Source of the DNA: an uncultured Roseicyclus sp.
GTDB taxonomy: Bacteria > Pseudomonadota > Alphaproteobacteria > Rhodobacterales > Rhodobacteraceae
Assembly: GCA_947489665.1 (NCBI GenBank)
Contig: CANLEH010000001.1
Span: forward strand, 1,026,501 to 1,090,500
Length of the DNA stretch: 64,000 nucleotides
Direction: 5' to 3'
Both the position numbers and the translations under genes were made by a program. The notes under the pieces were generated by a model. The model was not told the DNA's origin and did no database searches. It saw only the letters and a list, made by a program, of their open reading frames with translations. How positions within the stretch are numbered: position 1 is the stretch's first letter; each line of letters begins with the position of its first letter. Of the stretch, positions 31,645-39,991 are shown one piece after another.

Positions 31645-33213
31645 ATGAATGATTTGATCGACGATGAGGGGGCCGGGTCGGCCGGCAATGCCCCGGAATT
31701 CACCGTCAGCGAGATTTCGGGTGCCGTGAAACGCACGGTAGAGGGCGCGTTTGCCCACGTGCGTGTGCGCGGTGAGGTCGGGCGTTTGTCGCGGCCCCGG
31801 TCAGGTCACATCTATCTGGATTTGAAAGATGACCGCTCTGTCCTGGCGAGTGTCGTCTGGAAGGGCGTCTCGGCGCGGCTGGCCCATCAGCCGGAAGAGG
31901 GGATGGAGGTCATCGCCTCGGGCCGGTTAACAACGTTCCCCGGCCAATCGAAATACCAGCTGGTGATCGACGATATCCGCCCGGCTGGTGCTGGCGCGTT
32001 GATGGCCATGCTGGAGAAGCGCAAGAAGGCGCTGGCGGCAGAGGGTCTGTTTGATGAGGCGCGGAAGAAACCGTTGCCATTTCTTCCCGAAGTGATCGGC
32101 GTCGTGACGTCCCCATCGGGGGCTGTGATCCGCGATATCCTGCACAGGTTGCGGGACAGGTTTCCGCGCAAGGTGCTGATCTGGCCGGTAGCTGTGCAGG
32201 GCGAGCGTTGCGCGCCTGAGGTCGCCAACGCCATCCGAGGCTTCAACGCAATGACACCGGGCGGTCCATTGCCCCGGCCGGACCTTCTGATCGTGGCACG
32301 CGGCGGTGGCTCGCTTGAGGATTTGTGGGGCTTCAACGAAGAGGCGGTGGTGCGCGCCGCGGCAGACTCGGGGATACCACTGATCTCTGCAGTCGGGCAC
32401 GAAACCGACACAACGTTGATCGACCATGCCTCGGATTACCGCGCGCCGACCCCAACGGGTGCGGCTGAAAAGGCGGTTCCCGTGCGCCTTGATATGCTGA
32501 ACTGGCTACGCCAGCAGGACGGCATTCTGACCCGCGCGATCACCAGCGGACTTGCGGCCCGCACACAGAGGGTGAGGGATGTTGGACGCGCCCTGCCACG
32601 CCCGGAAGCGTTGCTGGAAGCGCCAAGGCAGCGGCTTGACCTGGCCGCGCTCCGCCTGGCCCCCGCGCTCAAGGGGCGCACGCAGGAAGCGCGCGCGCGG
32701 CTTGACCGATTGGCTGCCCGCCTTGACCCCGCGCTGGAGCGTGCTGTGGCGTCCAAACGGCTGGATTTGGGGCGAAGTGCCGGGCGTCTGAGCCCCGCAC
32801 GGCTTGGCGCGCTGGTGCGCGAAGGGCGCCGCACGCTGGACCGCTGGCAGCTTGACCCGCAAAGACTGGCGGCGAGGACATCGCAAATGGAGGAAGGGCT
32901 GCGCACGAACGCAACCCGGTTTGCACAAGTGGCGGAGACGTCGGTTGCACGGCGCCGGGATCAGCTGGCCGGCCTCGATCGCTTGCGCCAGACGCTTGGC
33001 TACACCCAGACCCTTGCGCGAGGATACGCCGTGATCCGCTCGGGCGAGGCGGTGTTAACCCAGAAGGCGGAGGCTGAGGCGCACCCGGCACTGGAAATCG
33101 AGTTCTCGGATGGTCGCATGGGCGTCACGCCGACTGGCGCGGCCCTCAAGGCCGCTACGAAGCGCCCGACCAAGAAGGTGGAGCCCGGCGGCGGGCAGGG
33201 CAGCCTGTTCTAG
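31645..33213 (+). CDS. xseA: exodeoxyribonuclease VII large subunit
   Basis: XseA with XseB degrades single-stranded DNA from both ends. The product has 522 residues. An N-terminal OB-fold has Phe-Thr-Val-Ser-Glu-Ile-Ser near residue 18 and Gly-His-Ile-Tyr-Leu-Asp-Leu-Lys-Asp near 54. The catalytic core shows Gly-Val-Val-Thr-Ser-Pro-Ser-Gly-Ala-Val-Ile near 152, Ala-Arg-Gly-Gly-Gly-Ser-Leu-Glu-Asp-Leu-Trp near 220, and Gly-His-Glu-Thr-Asp near 252; a long Arg/Ala/Leu-rich coiled-coil region follows. ATG at 31645 directly follows the TGA of the GRDP-like gene. No xseB is adjacent. Confidence 0.96.
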   Translation: MNDLIDDEGAGSAGNAPEFTVSEISGAVKRTVEGAFAHVRVRGEVGRLSRPRSGHIYLDLKDDRSVLASVVWKGVSARLAHQPEEGMEVIASGRLTTFPGQSKYQLVIDDIRPAGAGALMAMLEKRKKALAAEGLFDEARKKPLPFLPEVIGVVTSPSGAVIRDILHRLRDRFPRKVLIWPVAVQGERCAPEVANAIRGFNAMTPGGPLPRPDLLIVARGGGSLEDLWGFNEEAVVRAAADSGIPLISAVGHETDTTLIDHASDYRAPTPTGAAEKAVPVRLDMLNWLRQQDGILTRAITSGLAARTQRVRDVGRALPRPEALLEAPRQRLDLAALRLAPALKGRTQEARARLDRLAARLDPALERAVASKRLDLGRSAGRLSPARLGALVREGRRTLDRWQLDPQRLAARTSQMEEGLRTNATRFAQVAETSVARRRDQLAGLDRLRQTLGYTQTLARGYAVIRSGEAVLTQKAEAEAHPALEIEFSDGRMGVTPTGAALKAATKRPTKKVEPGGGQGSLF

Positions 33214-33232
33214 GCTGCCCATTGACGCGCGT

Positions 33233-34288
33233 TCACCGGCCCCTGATCCGTGGGTCCAGGGCGTCACGCAGGCCGTCCCCGATATAATTCACCGACAGCA
33301 CGGTCAGCGAGATGAAGACGCCGGGCCAGATCACCCTTTCCGGATAGGAGCTGAGCCAATCGGTGCCGTCAAACAGGATCCGGCCCCAGGTCGGGAAGTC
33401 GGACGGGAAGCCGAGGCCAAGGAAAGATAGCGCGGATTCGGTGATGATGGCGTTGGCAATGCCAAGCGTGGCCGAGACCATGATGGCCGACATCACGTTG
33501 GGCAGGATGTGCCGACCAATCATGTTCGATGAATTGGTCCCGATGGAACGCGCGGCGAGAACGAATTCGCGCTCTTTCAAGGCGAGCACATCGCCGCGCA
33601 CCACGCGGGCCGTCTGCATCCAAGACGTCAGGCCAATGACCACAACGATCAGGACAAATATCCCGCCCTCCGGGCCGAAGGCATTTCGCAGCTGATCGCG
33701 GAACAGCATGATGATGACCAGCAACAGCGGCAGCAAAGGGATGGCCAGGAACAGGTCGGTCAGGCGCATCAGGATCCCGTCGAGGGACCGGAAATACCCC
33801 GCCAGCACTCCGATCATTGTGCCGAAGAACAGCGCCAGCAACATGGCCGTCAGGCCCACGGCGATGGAGGTTTGGCCCCCGGTCATCAGGCGCGCAAGCA
33901 TGTCGCGGCCCAACTGGTCAGTGCCAAGCGGATGCCCCCAGGAGACCTTCAGGAACAGGCCCGGATTGGCACGGCTAAACTCTTGTGGGTCCGTGAAACA
34001 GGCGCTGACATTGGCAAACCAGGTACCTTCGGCACCGCCCGCACGGAAACACGCGAGGATGTGGTTAGAGTTGCGTGCGCGGATGTCGGCGAATTGTGGG
34101 TCAACCGTCCAGATCAGCGGGCCAATCAGGATAAAGGCCAAGGCAAAGATGAAGAAGCCAAGGCCGAACAGCGCGCCTTTGTGGGTCTTGAACTGATCCC
34201 AGACATCGAACCACTGGTTGCGCGGGGGACGCTCCTGGATGGTGCGGCTGACACCGGCATCTGCTTGGGGAGGGACAGCTTCAGTCAT
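33233..34288 (-). CDS. peptide/nickel ABC transporter permease, DppC/OppC type
   Basis: A protein of 351 residues with a cytosolic N-terminus, one helix near 45-65, a periplasmic loop, and five helices with the binding-protein-dependent permease domain. Family marks are Trp-Gly-His-Pro-Leu-Gly-Thr-Asp-Gln-Leu-Gly-Arg-Asp near residue 116, the EAA-like loop around Ala-Ala-Arg-Ser-Ile-Gly-Thr near 245, and Leu-Ser-Phe-Leu-Gly-Leu-Gly near 289. The 50-residue periplasmic insertion before the Gly-Thr-Asp motif contains two Cys. The start overlaps the dppB-type gene by eight bases. Confidence 0.93.
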   Translation of the reverse strand: MTEAVPPQADAGVSRTIQERPPRNQWFDVWDQFKTHKGALFGLGFFIFALAFILIGPLIWTVDPQFADIRARNSNHILACFRAGGAEGTWFANVSACFTDPQEFSRANPGLFLKVSWGHPLGTDQLGRDMLARLMTGGQTSIAVGLTAMLLALFFGTMIGVLAGYFRSLDGILMRLTDLFLAIPLLPLLLVIIMLFRDQLRNAFGPEGGIFVLIVVVIGLTSWMQTARVVRGDVLALKEREFVLAARSIGTNSSNMIGRHILPNVMSAIMVSATLGIANAIITESALSFLGLGFPSDFPTWGRILFDGTDWLSSYPERVIWPGVFISLTVLSVNYIGDGLRDALDPRIRGR

Positions 34289-35303
34289 AGCGAATCCTCG
34301 GGTCCAGCACGCCGTAGAGTATGTCGGCGATCAAATTGAACAGAACGATCAGCACGGCGAAAATGAAGCTGACGGTTTGAACGACGGGCACGTCGCCTGC
34401 TTGGATGGCGACGATCAGAAGTTGGCCAATCCCGTTTACCTTGAAGACCTGCTCGGTGATGATCGCGCCGCCGAATACCGCCGGTACGTTGAGCGCGATG
34501 ACGGTCACGACCGGGATCATCGAGTTGCGCAGGACGTGGACCAGAACAACCGTCCGCTCGCCCAACCCTTTGGCGCGCGCTGTGCGCACGTAATCCTGGT
34601 TCAGGTTGTCGAGCATCGAAGCGCGCATATAGCGGCTGATCTGGGCCGCGTTGAACAGGCCAAGCACCATCACCGGCATGATCATCTGCCGGAATTGTAG
34701 CACGAAGGTATCCCAATCCACGACCTCCAGCGTGGTGTCATAGACCGAAGGCAGCCAAAAAATACTGTCCTGATCGATCCAGACCGAGAAGATCACGATG
34801 AACAGAACGCCCGTGAAAAAAGTCGGTACCGAGAAGCCGAGCATCGAGATGAAGGTGCCAAGCTGGTCGAAGATCGAATATTGCTTGTAGGCCGAGATGA
34901 TGCCGAGAGGCAGAGCAATGACCACGCCGACGATGTAAGACGTGCCCACAACCCAAAGGGTTTGTGGCATCCGCTCTCCCACCCACTCAAACACCGGCGC
35001 GCGGGTCTGGTAAGAGATAATGCGCGGCCCATCGGGCGCCCATGTAGTGCCGAACCAGCCGTCGATGGCGTGCAATGGCTCGTCCCAGACCATCAGTTTC
35101 AGCCATTTCAGATACTGGATCAGAAGCGGGTCGTTCACGCCCAGGCTTTCGCGGATCTGTTCGCGCACCTCTGGCGGAATGGTCAGGGGCAGGCCCGCGG
35201 TGGGGTCCGAGGGGCTGAGCTTGACAATGATGAAGATGATGAAGCTGATGAACAGCAGTGTCGGAACCGCGAGGATCAGGCGGCGGATGGTGTAGGTTAG
35301 CAT
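34281..35303 (-). CDS. peptide/nickel ABC transporter permease, DppB/OppB type
   Basis: A protein of 340 residues, about six helices. It starts Met-Leu-Thr-Tyr-Thr-Ile-Arg-Arg-Leu and has Phe-Ile-Ile-Phe-Ile-Ile-Val-Lys-Leu-Ser-Pro-Ser-Asp-Pro, Asp-Pro-Leu-Leu-Ile-Gln-Tyr near 58, and the EAA loop Arg-Thr-Ala-Arg-Ala-Lys-Gly-Leu-Gly near 240. With the DppC-type partner it forms the membrane channel. The two small secreted genes lie upstream on the same strand after a 40-base gap, so the order is binding protein, two small genes, dppB, dppC. Confidence 0.94.
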   Translation of the reverse strand: MLTYTIRRLILAVPTLLFISFIIFIIVKLSPSDPTAGLPLTIPPEVREQIRESLGVNDPLLIQYLKWLKLMVWDEPLHAIDGWFGTTWAPDGPRIISYQTRAPVFEWVGERMPQTLWVVGTSYIVGVVIALPLGIISAYKQYSIFDQLGTFISMLGFSVPTFFTGVLFIVIFSVWIDQDSIFWLPSVYDTTLEVVDWDTFVLQFRQMIMPVMVLGLFNAAQISRYMRASMLDNLNQDYVRTARAKGLGERTVVLVHVLRNSMIPVVTVIALNVPAVFGGAIITEQVFKVNGIGQLLIVAIQAGDVPVVQTVSFIFAVLIVLFNLIADILYGVLDPRIRYD

Positions 35304-35343
35304 GGGGCGGTCCTACTTATGAGTGTTGTGGGTTCGCAGGAAA

Positions 35344-35751
35344 TCATAGCTCTACACACCTGCCGATGATTTCGCGGCTCGTGGCGACATCTTCGCCGGG
35401 CCAGTAAACGCTGACACCGACGCCGCGCTCGGACGGGTTGCTCAAGACCAGCACCAGGGTCGGGCGCGCATTGCCCGCACCCTCGACGTAACGGCGTTCA
35501 GAATACGGAGCGTCGTCAAGCAAGCCTTCGCTTGGGCCGGTATAGGGGACCGTGACGCTTCCATCCTCTTGCAGGACGATCTGCGCGACCCGTTGGTCCG
35601 GCCGCTCAACGATGAGGAAAGATGCATTGTCTGGTGTGCAGGATAGTCCTTCGCAGGTTTCGATGGTCGTGCAGCGCCAGGACGTGTCGGCACCTGCGGC
35701 ATGCGCGGTCAGTGCGATCGACGCAGCAAGCATGAGAGACCGATACATCAT
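35344..35751 (-). CDS. small secreted four-cysteine protein (second of a pair)
   Basis: A protein of 135 residues with a signal peptide ending near Ala-Ala-Gly-Ala (about residue 21). The mature part begins with Trp-Arg-Cys-Thr-Thr-Ile-Glu-Thr-Cys-Glu-Gly-Leu-Ser-Cys, that is Cys-x5-Cys-x4-Cys, and a fourth Cys is at Gly-Arg-Cys near the end. The same spacing occurs in the gene just upstream, so the two are paralogues. I do not recognise the family. It overlaps that neighbour by four bases (ATGA) and lies 40 bases before the dppB-type gene. Two disulfides in the periplasm are likely. Confidence 0.8.
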   Translation of the reverse strand: MMYRSLMLAASIALTAHAAGADTSWRCTTIETCEGLSCTPDNASFLIVERPDQRVAQIVLQEDGSVTVPYTGPSEGLLDDAPYSERRYVEGAGNARPTLVLVLSNPSERGVGVSVYWPGEDVATSREIIGRCVEL

Positions 35752-36122
35752 GCGGCCTCTCTCGCGGAGCAGGCGGCAATATGGCTTGTTCCATCACCGG
35801 CGTGAAAGGTCATCTCTATCCCAGACTGATCAAAGGCAAGGATCATGCCAGCCTCGTCGGAATTGAAGTAGGTCAGCGCGCCGGAGCTTTCGTCGGCGGC
35901 CAAGCTGTTGTCGGCAAGGTCAAGGCGTGTCGCCTCTCCTGCCGTTGCGACGGTCGCTGATTGCGCGGTCCAGTCGAACGTGATGGCGAAAACCATGAAG
36001 GACTGGGTGCAGCCATCAGCGGTGCAGTAGTCAGAGCCCACACAATCCATCGCGCCAAATGCGCTCGCCGATTGCGCGAGGGCTGTCAGCCCGAGGGCCA
36101 TGGGAAGGATGCGTGAGGTCAT
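35748..36122 (-). CDS. small secreted four-cysteine protein (first of a pair)
   Basis: A protein of 124 residues with a signal peptide ending near Ala-Ser-Ala (about residue 21). The mature start has Met-Asp-Cys-Val-Gly-Ser-Asp-Tyr-Cys-Thr-Ala-Asp-Gly-Cys, again Cys-x5-Cys-x4-Cys, with a fourth Cys in Ala-Ala-Cys-Ser near the end. After the cysteines both proteins have a strand-rich segment (Phe-Ala-Ile-Thr-Phe here, Phe-Leu-Ile-Val-Glu in the partner). It sits 56 bases after the substrate-binding protein stop. The family is unknown to me; a periplasmic function linked to the transporter is only suggested by position. Confidence 0.8.
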   Translation of the reverse strand: MTSRILPMALGLTALAQSASAFGAMDCVGSDYCTADGCTQSFMVFAITFDWTAQSATVATAGEATRLDLADNSLAADESSGALTYFNSDEAGMILAFDQSGIEMTFHAGDGTSHIAACSAREAA

Positions 36123-36178
36123 GGGGTCTGGTGCATTGTGTGGCCCGCGCGAGGAACCCCGCGCGGGCCTTGATCACA

Positions 36179-37906
36179 TCACTCGGGGATGCGGTGCCAT
36201 TCGGCGATGTTCCACAGCTCCGAATCCCAGTCGGACATGCGAATGCCGCCGAGGGAGTTGGCGTGTGCAGACACGCCGCCACGGTGGATCAGCGGAATGA
36301 TCGAGCCGGACTGAACGAGCATGTCGTTCATGGCCATGGCCAGTTCACCGCGCGTCGCGAGGTCAGCGGTGCCCGCCATCTCGTCGATCAGGGCATCATA
36401 AGCCGGGTCGCAGAAGCGCTGGATGTTGGAGCCCTGCCACTGGGTTGCAGGCGACGGAATTTCGTCGCAGGCCCAGTTGGCCATATAGGCCTGCGGGTCC
36501 ACACCGGCGAAGTTGTTGGTGTACATCTCAACGTCTGCATAGAACTTCTGGAAGGTGTCGGGCGAAGCCGGGTCACCGCCGAAGAAGACCGATGCGTCGA
36601 TGTTGCGAAGCTCGGCGTCGATGCCGATCTCGGCCCACCACTGCTTGACCAGCGCCTGCGTGTCCTGACGGACGGCGTTGGTCGAGGTCTGGTAGAGAAC
36701 GCGCAGCGGCGTGCCTTCGTATTCACGAATGCCGTCGCCGTCGCTGTCCACGATGCCCGCTTCGTCGAGCAGCGCAATCGCGCCTGCAATGTCCTGCACA
36801 AGGCAGCCATCATTGGCGGATGAGGCATAAAGCTCGGGCGCCGGAAGGACGTTACAGGTGGGCTGACCGCCTGCGCCGTAGCCAACTTCAACCAACAAAG
36901 CACGGTCGATGGCCATCGACATGGCCTGCGTGATGACCGGGTTGGTCAGGAACGGGTGCGGCCCTGCTTCTGCCGTGGAGCGGATATCGCCCAACGCCGG
37001 ATCAGGGTTGAGCTGGTTCATGTGCAAACGCTCGACCGAGGTGCCGAACGCGGTCACAACCGTGCCGTTCCCCTGCGCTTCCATCTGCGCCAGGATCGTC
37101 GGGTCGATCTGCAGGTTCCAGGCGTAGTCGAACTCGCCCGTTTCCAGAACCGAACGTGCGGCTGCCGTTGCATCGCCGCCGCCTTTGAAGGTCACGGTCG
37201 CGAAGTGCGGCTGATCCGGCACACGGTAGTTATCGTTCGCTGCGAACTCGATCACGTCGTTGGGGCGGAAATCCGTCACCACGAACGGGCCGGTACCAAT
37301 CGGGCCAAAGTTGGCCTCGGTGCATTCCGGTGCGCGTGCGCCAAGGCAATCAGCGAACTGAGCGGCCTGAATGATCGGGCTCTCGGAGCCGACGAGTGCC
37401 GTGTAGGGGAACGGAGTCGGGTTGACGAAGTTGATCTCGATCGTCAGATCATCCACCGCGACAATGCTTTCCACACCGTCGAAGTAGCTGGCCTGTGCAC
37501 AACCGCCTTCGGGGTGGGTGCAATATTCCCAGGTGAACACAGCATCTGCCGCGGTCATGGGCGTGCCGTCGGACCACAGAATGCCTTCCTGGAGCGTCCA
37601 GGTGATCTGGGTCAGGTCTTCGCTGACGCCACCGTTCTCGACCGTCGGAATATCCGCGGCGAGCCATGGCACCATGGTGCCGGTGTCATCGAAGCGGGCG
37701 AGCGATTCCAGCACCAGCGAGGCCGACTCGACCTCTTTCGTGCCGCCCGACAGATACGGGTTCAGCGTCGAAGGCGCCTGCCAATAGATGATGTTGAGGT
37801 GGCCGGACCCGCCGCGGGCAAGGTGCCCGTCGGCCCAGGCGGCCATCGGAGCCATGGCCAGTGCGGCCGCTCCGAGCATAAGAATTTTGCGTGTCATTGG
37901 TGTCAT
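36179..37906 (-). CDS. peptide ABC transporter substrate-binding protein (SBP family 5)
   Basis: A protein of 575 residues, with a signal peptide ending near Ala-Trp-Ala-Asp (about residue 23). It is an SBP_bac_5 domain of DppA/OppA type: Tyr-Trp-Gln-Ala-Pro-Ser-Thr-Leu-Asn-Pro-Tyr near 40, Glu-Gly-Ile-Leu-Trp-Ser-Asp-Gly-Thr-Pro-Met-Thr-Ala-Ala-Asp near 101, Ile-Gly-Thr-Gly-Pro-Phe near 195. It binds oligopeptides or related compounds in the periplasm. ATG at 37906 has AAGGAGAG directly upstream (short spacing); ATG at 37897, three codons in, is an alternative. It is first of the minus-strand group and divergent from the fused ATPase gene. Confidence 0.95.
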   Translation of the reverse strand: MTPMTRKILMLGAAALAMAPMAAWADGHLARGGSGHLNIIYWQAPSTLNPYLSGGTKEVESASLVLESLARFDDTGTMVPWLAADIPTVENGGVSEDLTQITWTLQEGILWSDGTPMTAADAVFTWEYCTHPEGGCAQASYFDGVESIVAVDDLTIEINFVNPTPFPYTALVGSESPIIQAAQFADCLGARAPECTEANFGPIGTGPFVVTDFRPNDVIEFAANDNYRVPDQPHFATVTFKGGGDATAAARSVLETGEFDYAWNLQIDPTILAQMEAQGNGTVVTAFGTSVERLHMNQLNPDPALGDIRSTAEAGPHPFLTNPVITQAMSMAIDRALLVEVGYGAGGQPTCNVLPAPELYASSANDGCLVQDIAGAIALLDEAGIVDSDGDGIREYEGTPLRVLYQTSTNAVRQDTQALVKQWWAEIGIDAELRNIDASVFFGGDPASPDTFQKFYADVEMYTNNFAGVDPQAYMANWACDEIPSPATQWQGSNIQRFCDPAYDALIDEMAGTADLATRGELAMAMNDMLVQSGSIIPLIHRGGVSAHANSLGGIRMSDWDSELWNIAEWHRIPE

Positions 37907-38104
37907 TCTCTCCTTGTTGGACGCTCTTGCCTCTAATGGGCATATCGCCTTACCGGCGCATACTCGTCTTTGTTGGTGGCTGATGCGACGTGCCGCAAGG
38001 GACACGCGGCACGGGCTGCCAATTCCTGCATCGTTCGCCTAACGCCGCGAAAAAGCAAGCCTTCTGCCGTGGCGTCATGCTCAATCAATGGGCAATCGTA
38101 GAAT

Positions 38105-38133
38105 TTGACAGCATTCCGGTGCGGTCCTACCGT
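38105..38133 (+). promoter_or_regulatory. candidate sigma70 promoter for the ATPase-argE group
   Basis: TTGACA at 38105-38110 is followed after 17 bases by TACCGT (38128-38133), a perfect -35 with a poor -10. It lies 34 bases before the ATPase start, within the 260-base gap shared with the divergent binding-protein gene. TGCCGC/GCGGCA arms near 37991-38011 may be an operator. Nothing else is evident in the gap. Confidence 0.4.
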
Positions 38134-38166
38134 CACCACATCATCCCTTCAGGAGAAAGCCGCCCC

Positions 38167-39987
38167 ATGCTGGATCAGCCCATTGCCCAAGTGCGCAACC
38201 TGCGGGTGGAGTTCGAAACCAAAAACGGAACAGTGGTGGGTGTTGAGGATGTCTCGTTCGACGTCCAGCCCGGCGAAACGGTCTGCATTGTTGGCGAATC
38301 TGGGTCCGGTAAATCCGTCTCGTCGCTGTCGTTGATGCGGCTTGTTGAATTTGGTGGCGGTGAGATTGCGGGCGGAGAGTTGCTGTTCGACCGGGGCGGA
38401 AAAGATCCCGTGGACCTTGCTAAGCAAGGCACCAATGCGATGCGTGCGATCCGGGGCAATGACATTGGAATGATCTTTCAGGAGCCTATGACGGCCCTGA
38501 ACCCGGTCTTCACGATTGAGCGGCAGTTGACGGAAGGCTTGCGCAAACATCTGGGCATGAACGGTGAAAAGGCGCGCGCCCGTGCCTTGGAGCTTATGAA
38601 TCTTGTGCGCATCCCCGAGCCTGAGCGCCGATTGCAGCAATATCCCCATGAGCTGTCCGGCGGTATGCGCCAGCGTATCGTGATTGCCATGGCCTTGGCT
38701 TGCGAGCCGCGCATCCTAATCGCGGATGAGCCGACAACGGCACTGGATGTGACGATCCAGGCCGAGATCCTGGCTTTGATCAACCGATTGAAGAATGAGA
38801 CGGGCACAAGCGTTCTGTTCATCACCCACGATATGGCGGTGGTCGCGCAAATGGCTGATCGCGTGATCGTCATGTATCGCGGGCGCAAGGTCGAAGAGGG
38901 ACCGGTGGAGAAGATCTTCAACGATCCTCAACACGAATATACAAAAGCGCTTCTGGCGGCGGTCCCGAAACTGGGCGAAATGCGCGGCAGGGCCTTGCCT
39001 GAGCCGATGAAGCTGTTGGGGCGGGAGGGGCAGGCGACAAGGCCCATCGAGGGCACTGAAAAGCTGCTTCTCAAGGTCGACAATCTCGTGACCCGCTTTC
39101 CCGTGCGCGGCGGCTTGCTGCGGCGCACTGTGGCGCAGGTCCACGCGGTTGAGGACGTGTCGCTGCGCCTGAACGCGGGACGAACGCTGTCGCTCGTGGG
39201 CGAATCCGGTTGCGGGAAGTCCACCTGCGGGCGGTCCATCCTGCGGTTGGTCGAACCAGAGTCCGGCACAATTGAGTTGGACGGCGCCGACGTGCGCGCG
39301 ATGACGCCAAGCCAATTGCGCCGCGCGCGGCAGGACATGCAGATGATCTTTCAGGATCCGTTTGCGTCCCTGAACCCGCAAATGCGGCTGGGTATTCAGG
39401 TGGCCGAGCCACTGGTCAACTACGGTCAATTCAGCGCGCAGGAGCGCACAGACAAAGTGGCCGCACTTTTCGACCGGGTCCAACTGCCGCGCGACTACAT
39501 GCAACGGTACCCACACGAGTTGTCGGGTGGTCAGCGCCAGCGCGTCGCCATCGCGCGCGCGCTCGCGCTGCAACCAAAGCTGATCATCGCGGATGAGGCC
39601 GTCTCGGCCCTGGATGTCTCGGTACAGGCCGAAGTCCTTAACCTGATGATGGAGCTGCAGCAGGAAATGGGTCTGAGCTACCTGTTCATCTCCCACGATA
39701 TGGCCGTGGTGGAACGGGTCAGCCATGATGTTGGTGTCATGTATCTGGGCCGAATTGTGGAGCTCGGGCCGCGTCAAGCGATTTTCGAGAACCCGCAGCA
39801 CCCCTACACGCAGGCGCTGCTGAGCGCTGTGCCTGTTGCGGACCCGGCGCAACGAAAGACGGACAAGGATTTGAATTTCAAGCCGATCCCGTCGCCAGTG
39901 CATCCGCTCGACTACGTGCCAGCCCCTTCCGAATATCGTGAGGTTGGGCCGGGCCATAAGATTTTGACCACCGATAGCGGGTACTGA
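38167..39987 (+). CDS. fused double ATPase of a peptide ABC transporter (DppD-DppF / GsiA type)
   Basis: A protein of 606 residues with two ABC domains in one chain. First: Walker A Gly-Glu-Ser-Gly-Ser-Gly-Lys-Ser near 44, signature Leu-Ser-Gly-Gly-Met-Arg-Gln-Arg near 162, Asp-Glu-Pro-Thr-Thr-Ala-Leu-Asp near 186. Second: Gly-Glu-Ser-Gly-Cys-Gly-Lys-Ser near 347, Leu-Ser-Gly-Gly-Gln-Arg-Gln-Arg near 453, Asp-Glu-Ala-Val-Ser-Ala-Leu-Asp near 477. The second Walker B region has Ala in place of Pro (Asp-Glu-Ala), common in DppF. The chain ends with the oligopeptide-transporter C-terminal helix. AGGAGAAAG precedes ATG at 38167. It is divergent from its presumed binding protein and permeases. Confidence 0.94.
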   Translation: MLDQPIAQVRNLRVEFETKNGTVVGVEDVSFDVQPGETVCIVGESGSGKSVSSLSLMRLVEFGGGEIAGGELLFDRGGKDPVDLAKQGTNAMRAIRGNDIGMIFQEPMTALNPVFTIERQLTEGLRKHLGMNGEKARARALELMNLVRIPEPERRLQQYPHELSGGMRQRIVIAMALACEPRILIADEPTTALDVTIQAEILALINRLKNETGTSVLFITHDMAVVAQMADRVIVMYRGRKVEEGPVEKIFNDPQHEYTKALLAAVPKLGEMRGRALPEPMKLLGREGQATRPIEGTEKLLLKVDNLVTRFPVRGGLLRRTVAQVHAVEDVSLRLNAGRTLSLVGESGCGKSTCGRSILRLVEPESGTIELDGADVRAMTPSQLRRARQDMQMIFQDPFASLNPQMRLGIQVAEPLVNYGQFSAQERTDKVAALFDRVQLPRDYMQRYPHELSGGQRQRVAIARALALQPKLIIADEAVSALDVSVQAEVLNLMMELQQEMGLSYLFISHDMAVVERVSHDVGVMYLGRIVELGPRQAIFENPQHPYTQALLSAVPVADPAQRKTDKDLNFKPIPSPVHPLDYVPAPSEYREVGPGHKILTTDSGY

Positions 39988-39991
39988 TCCC

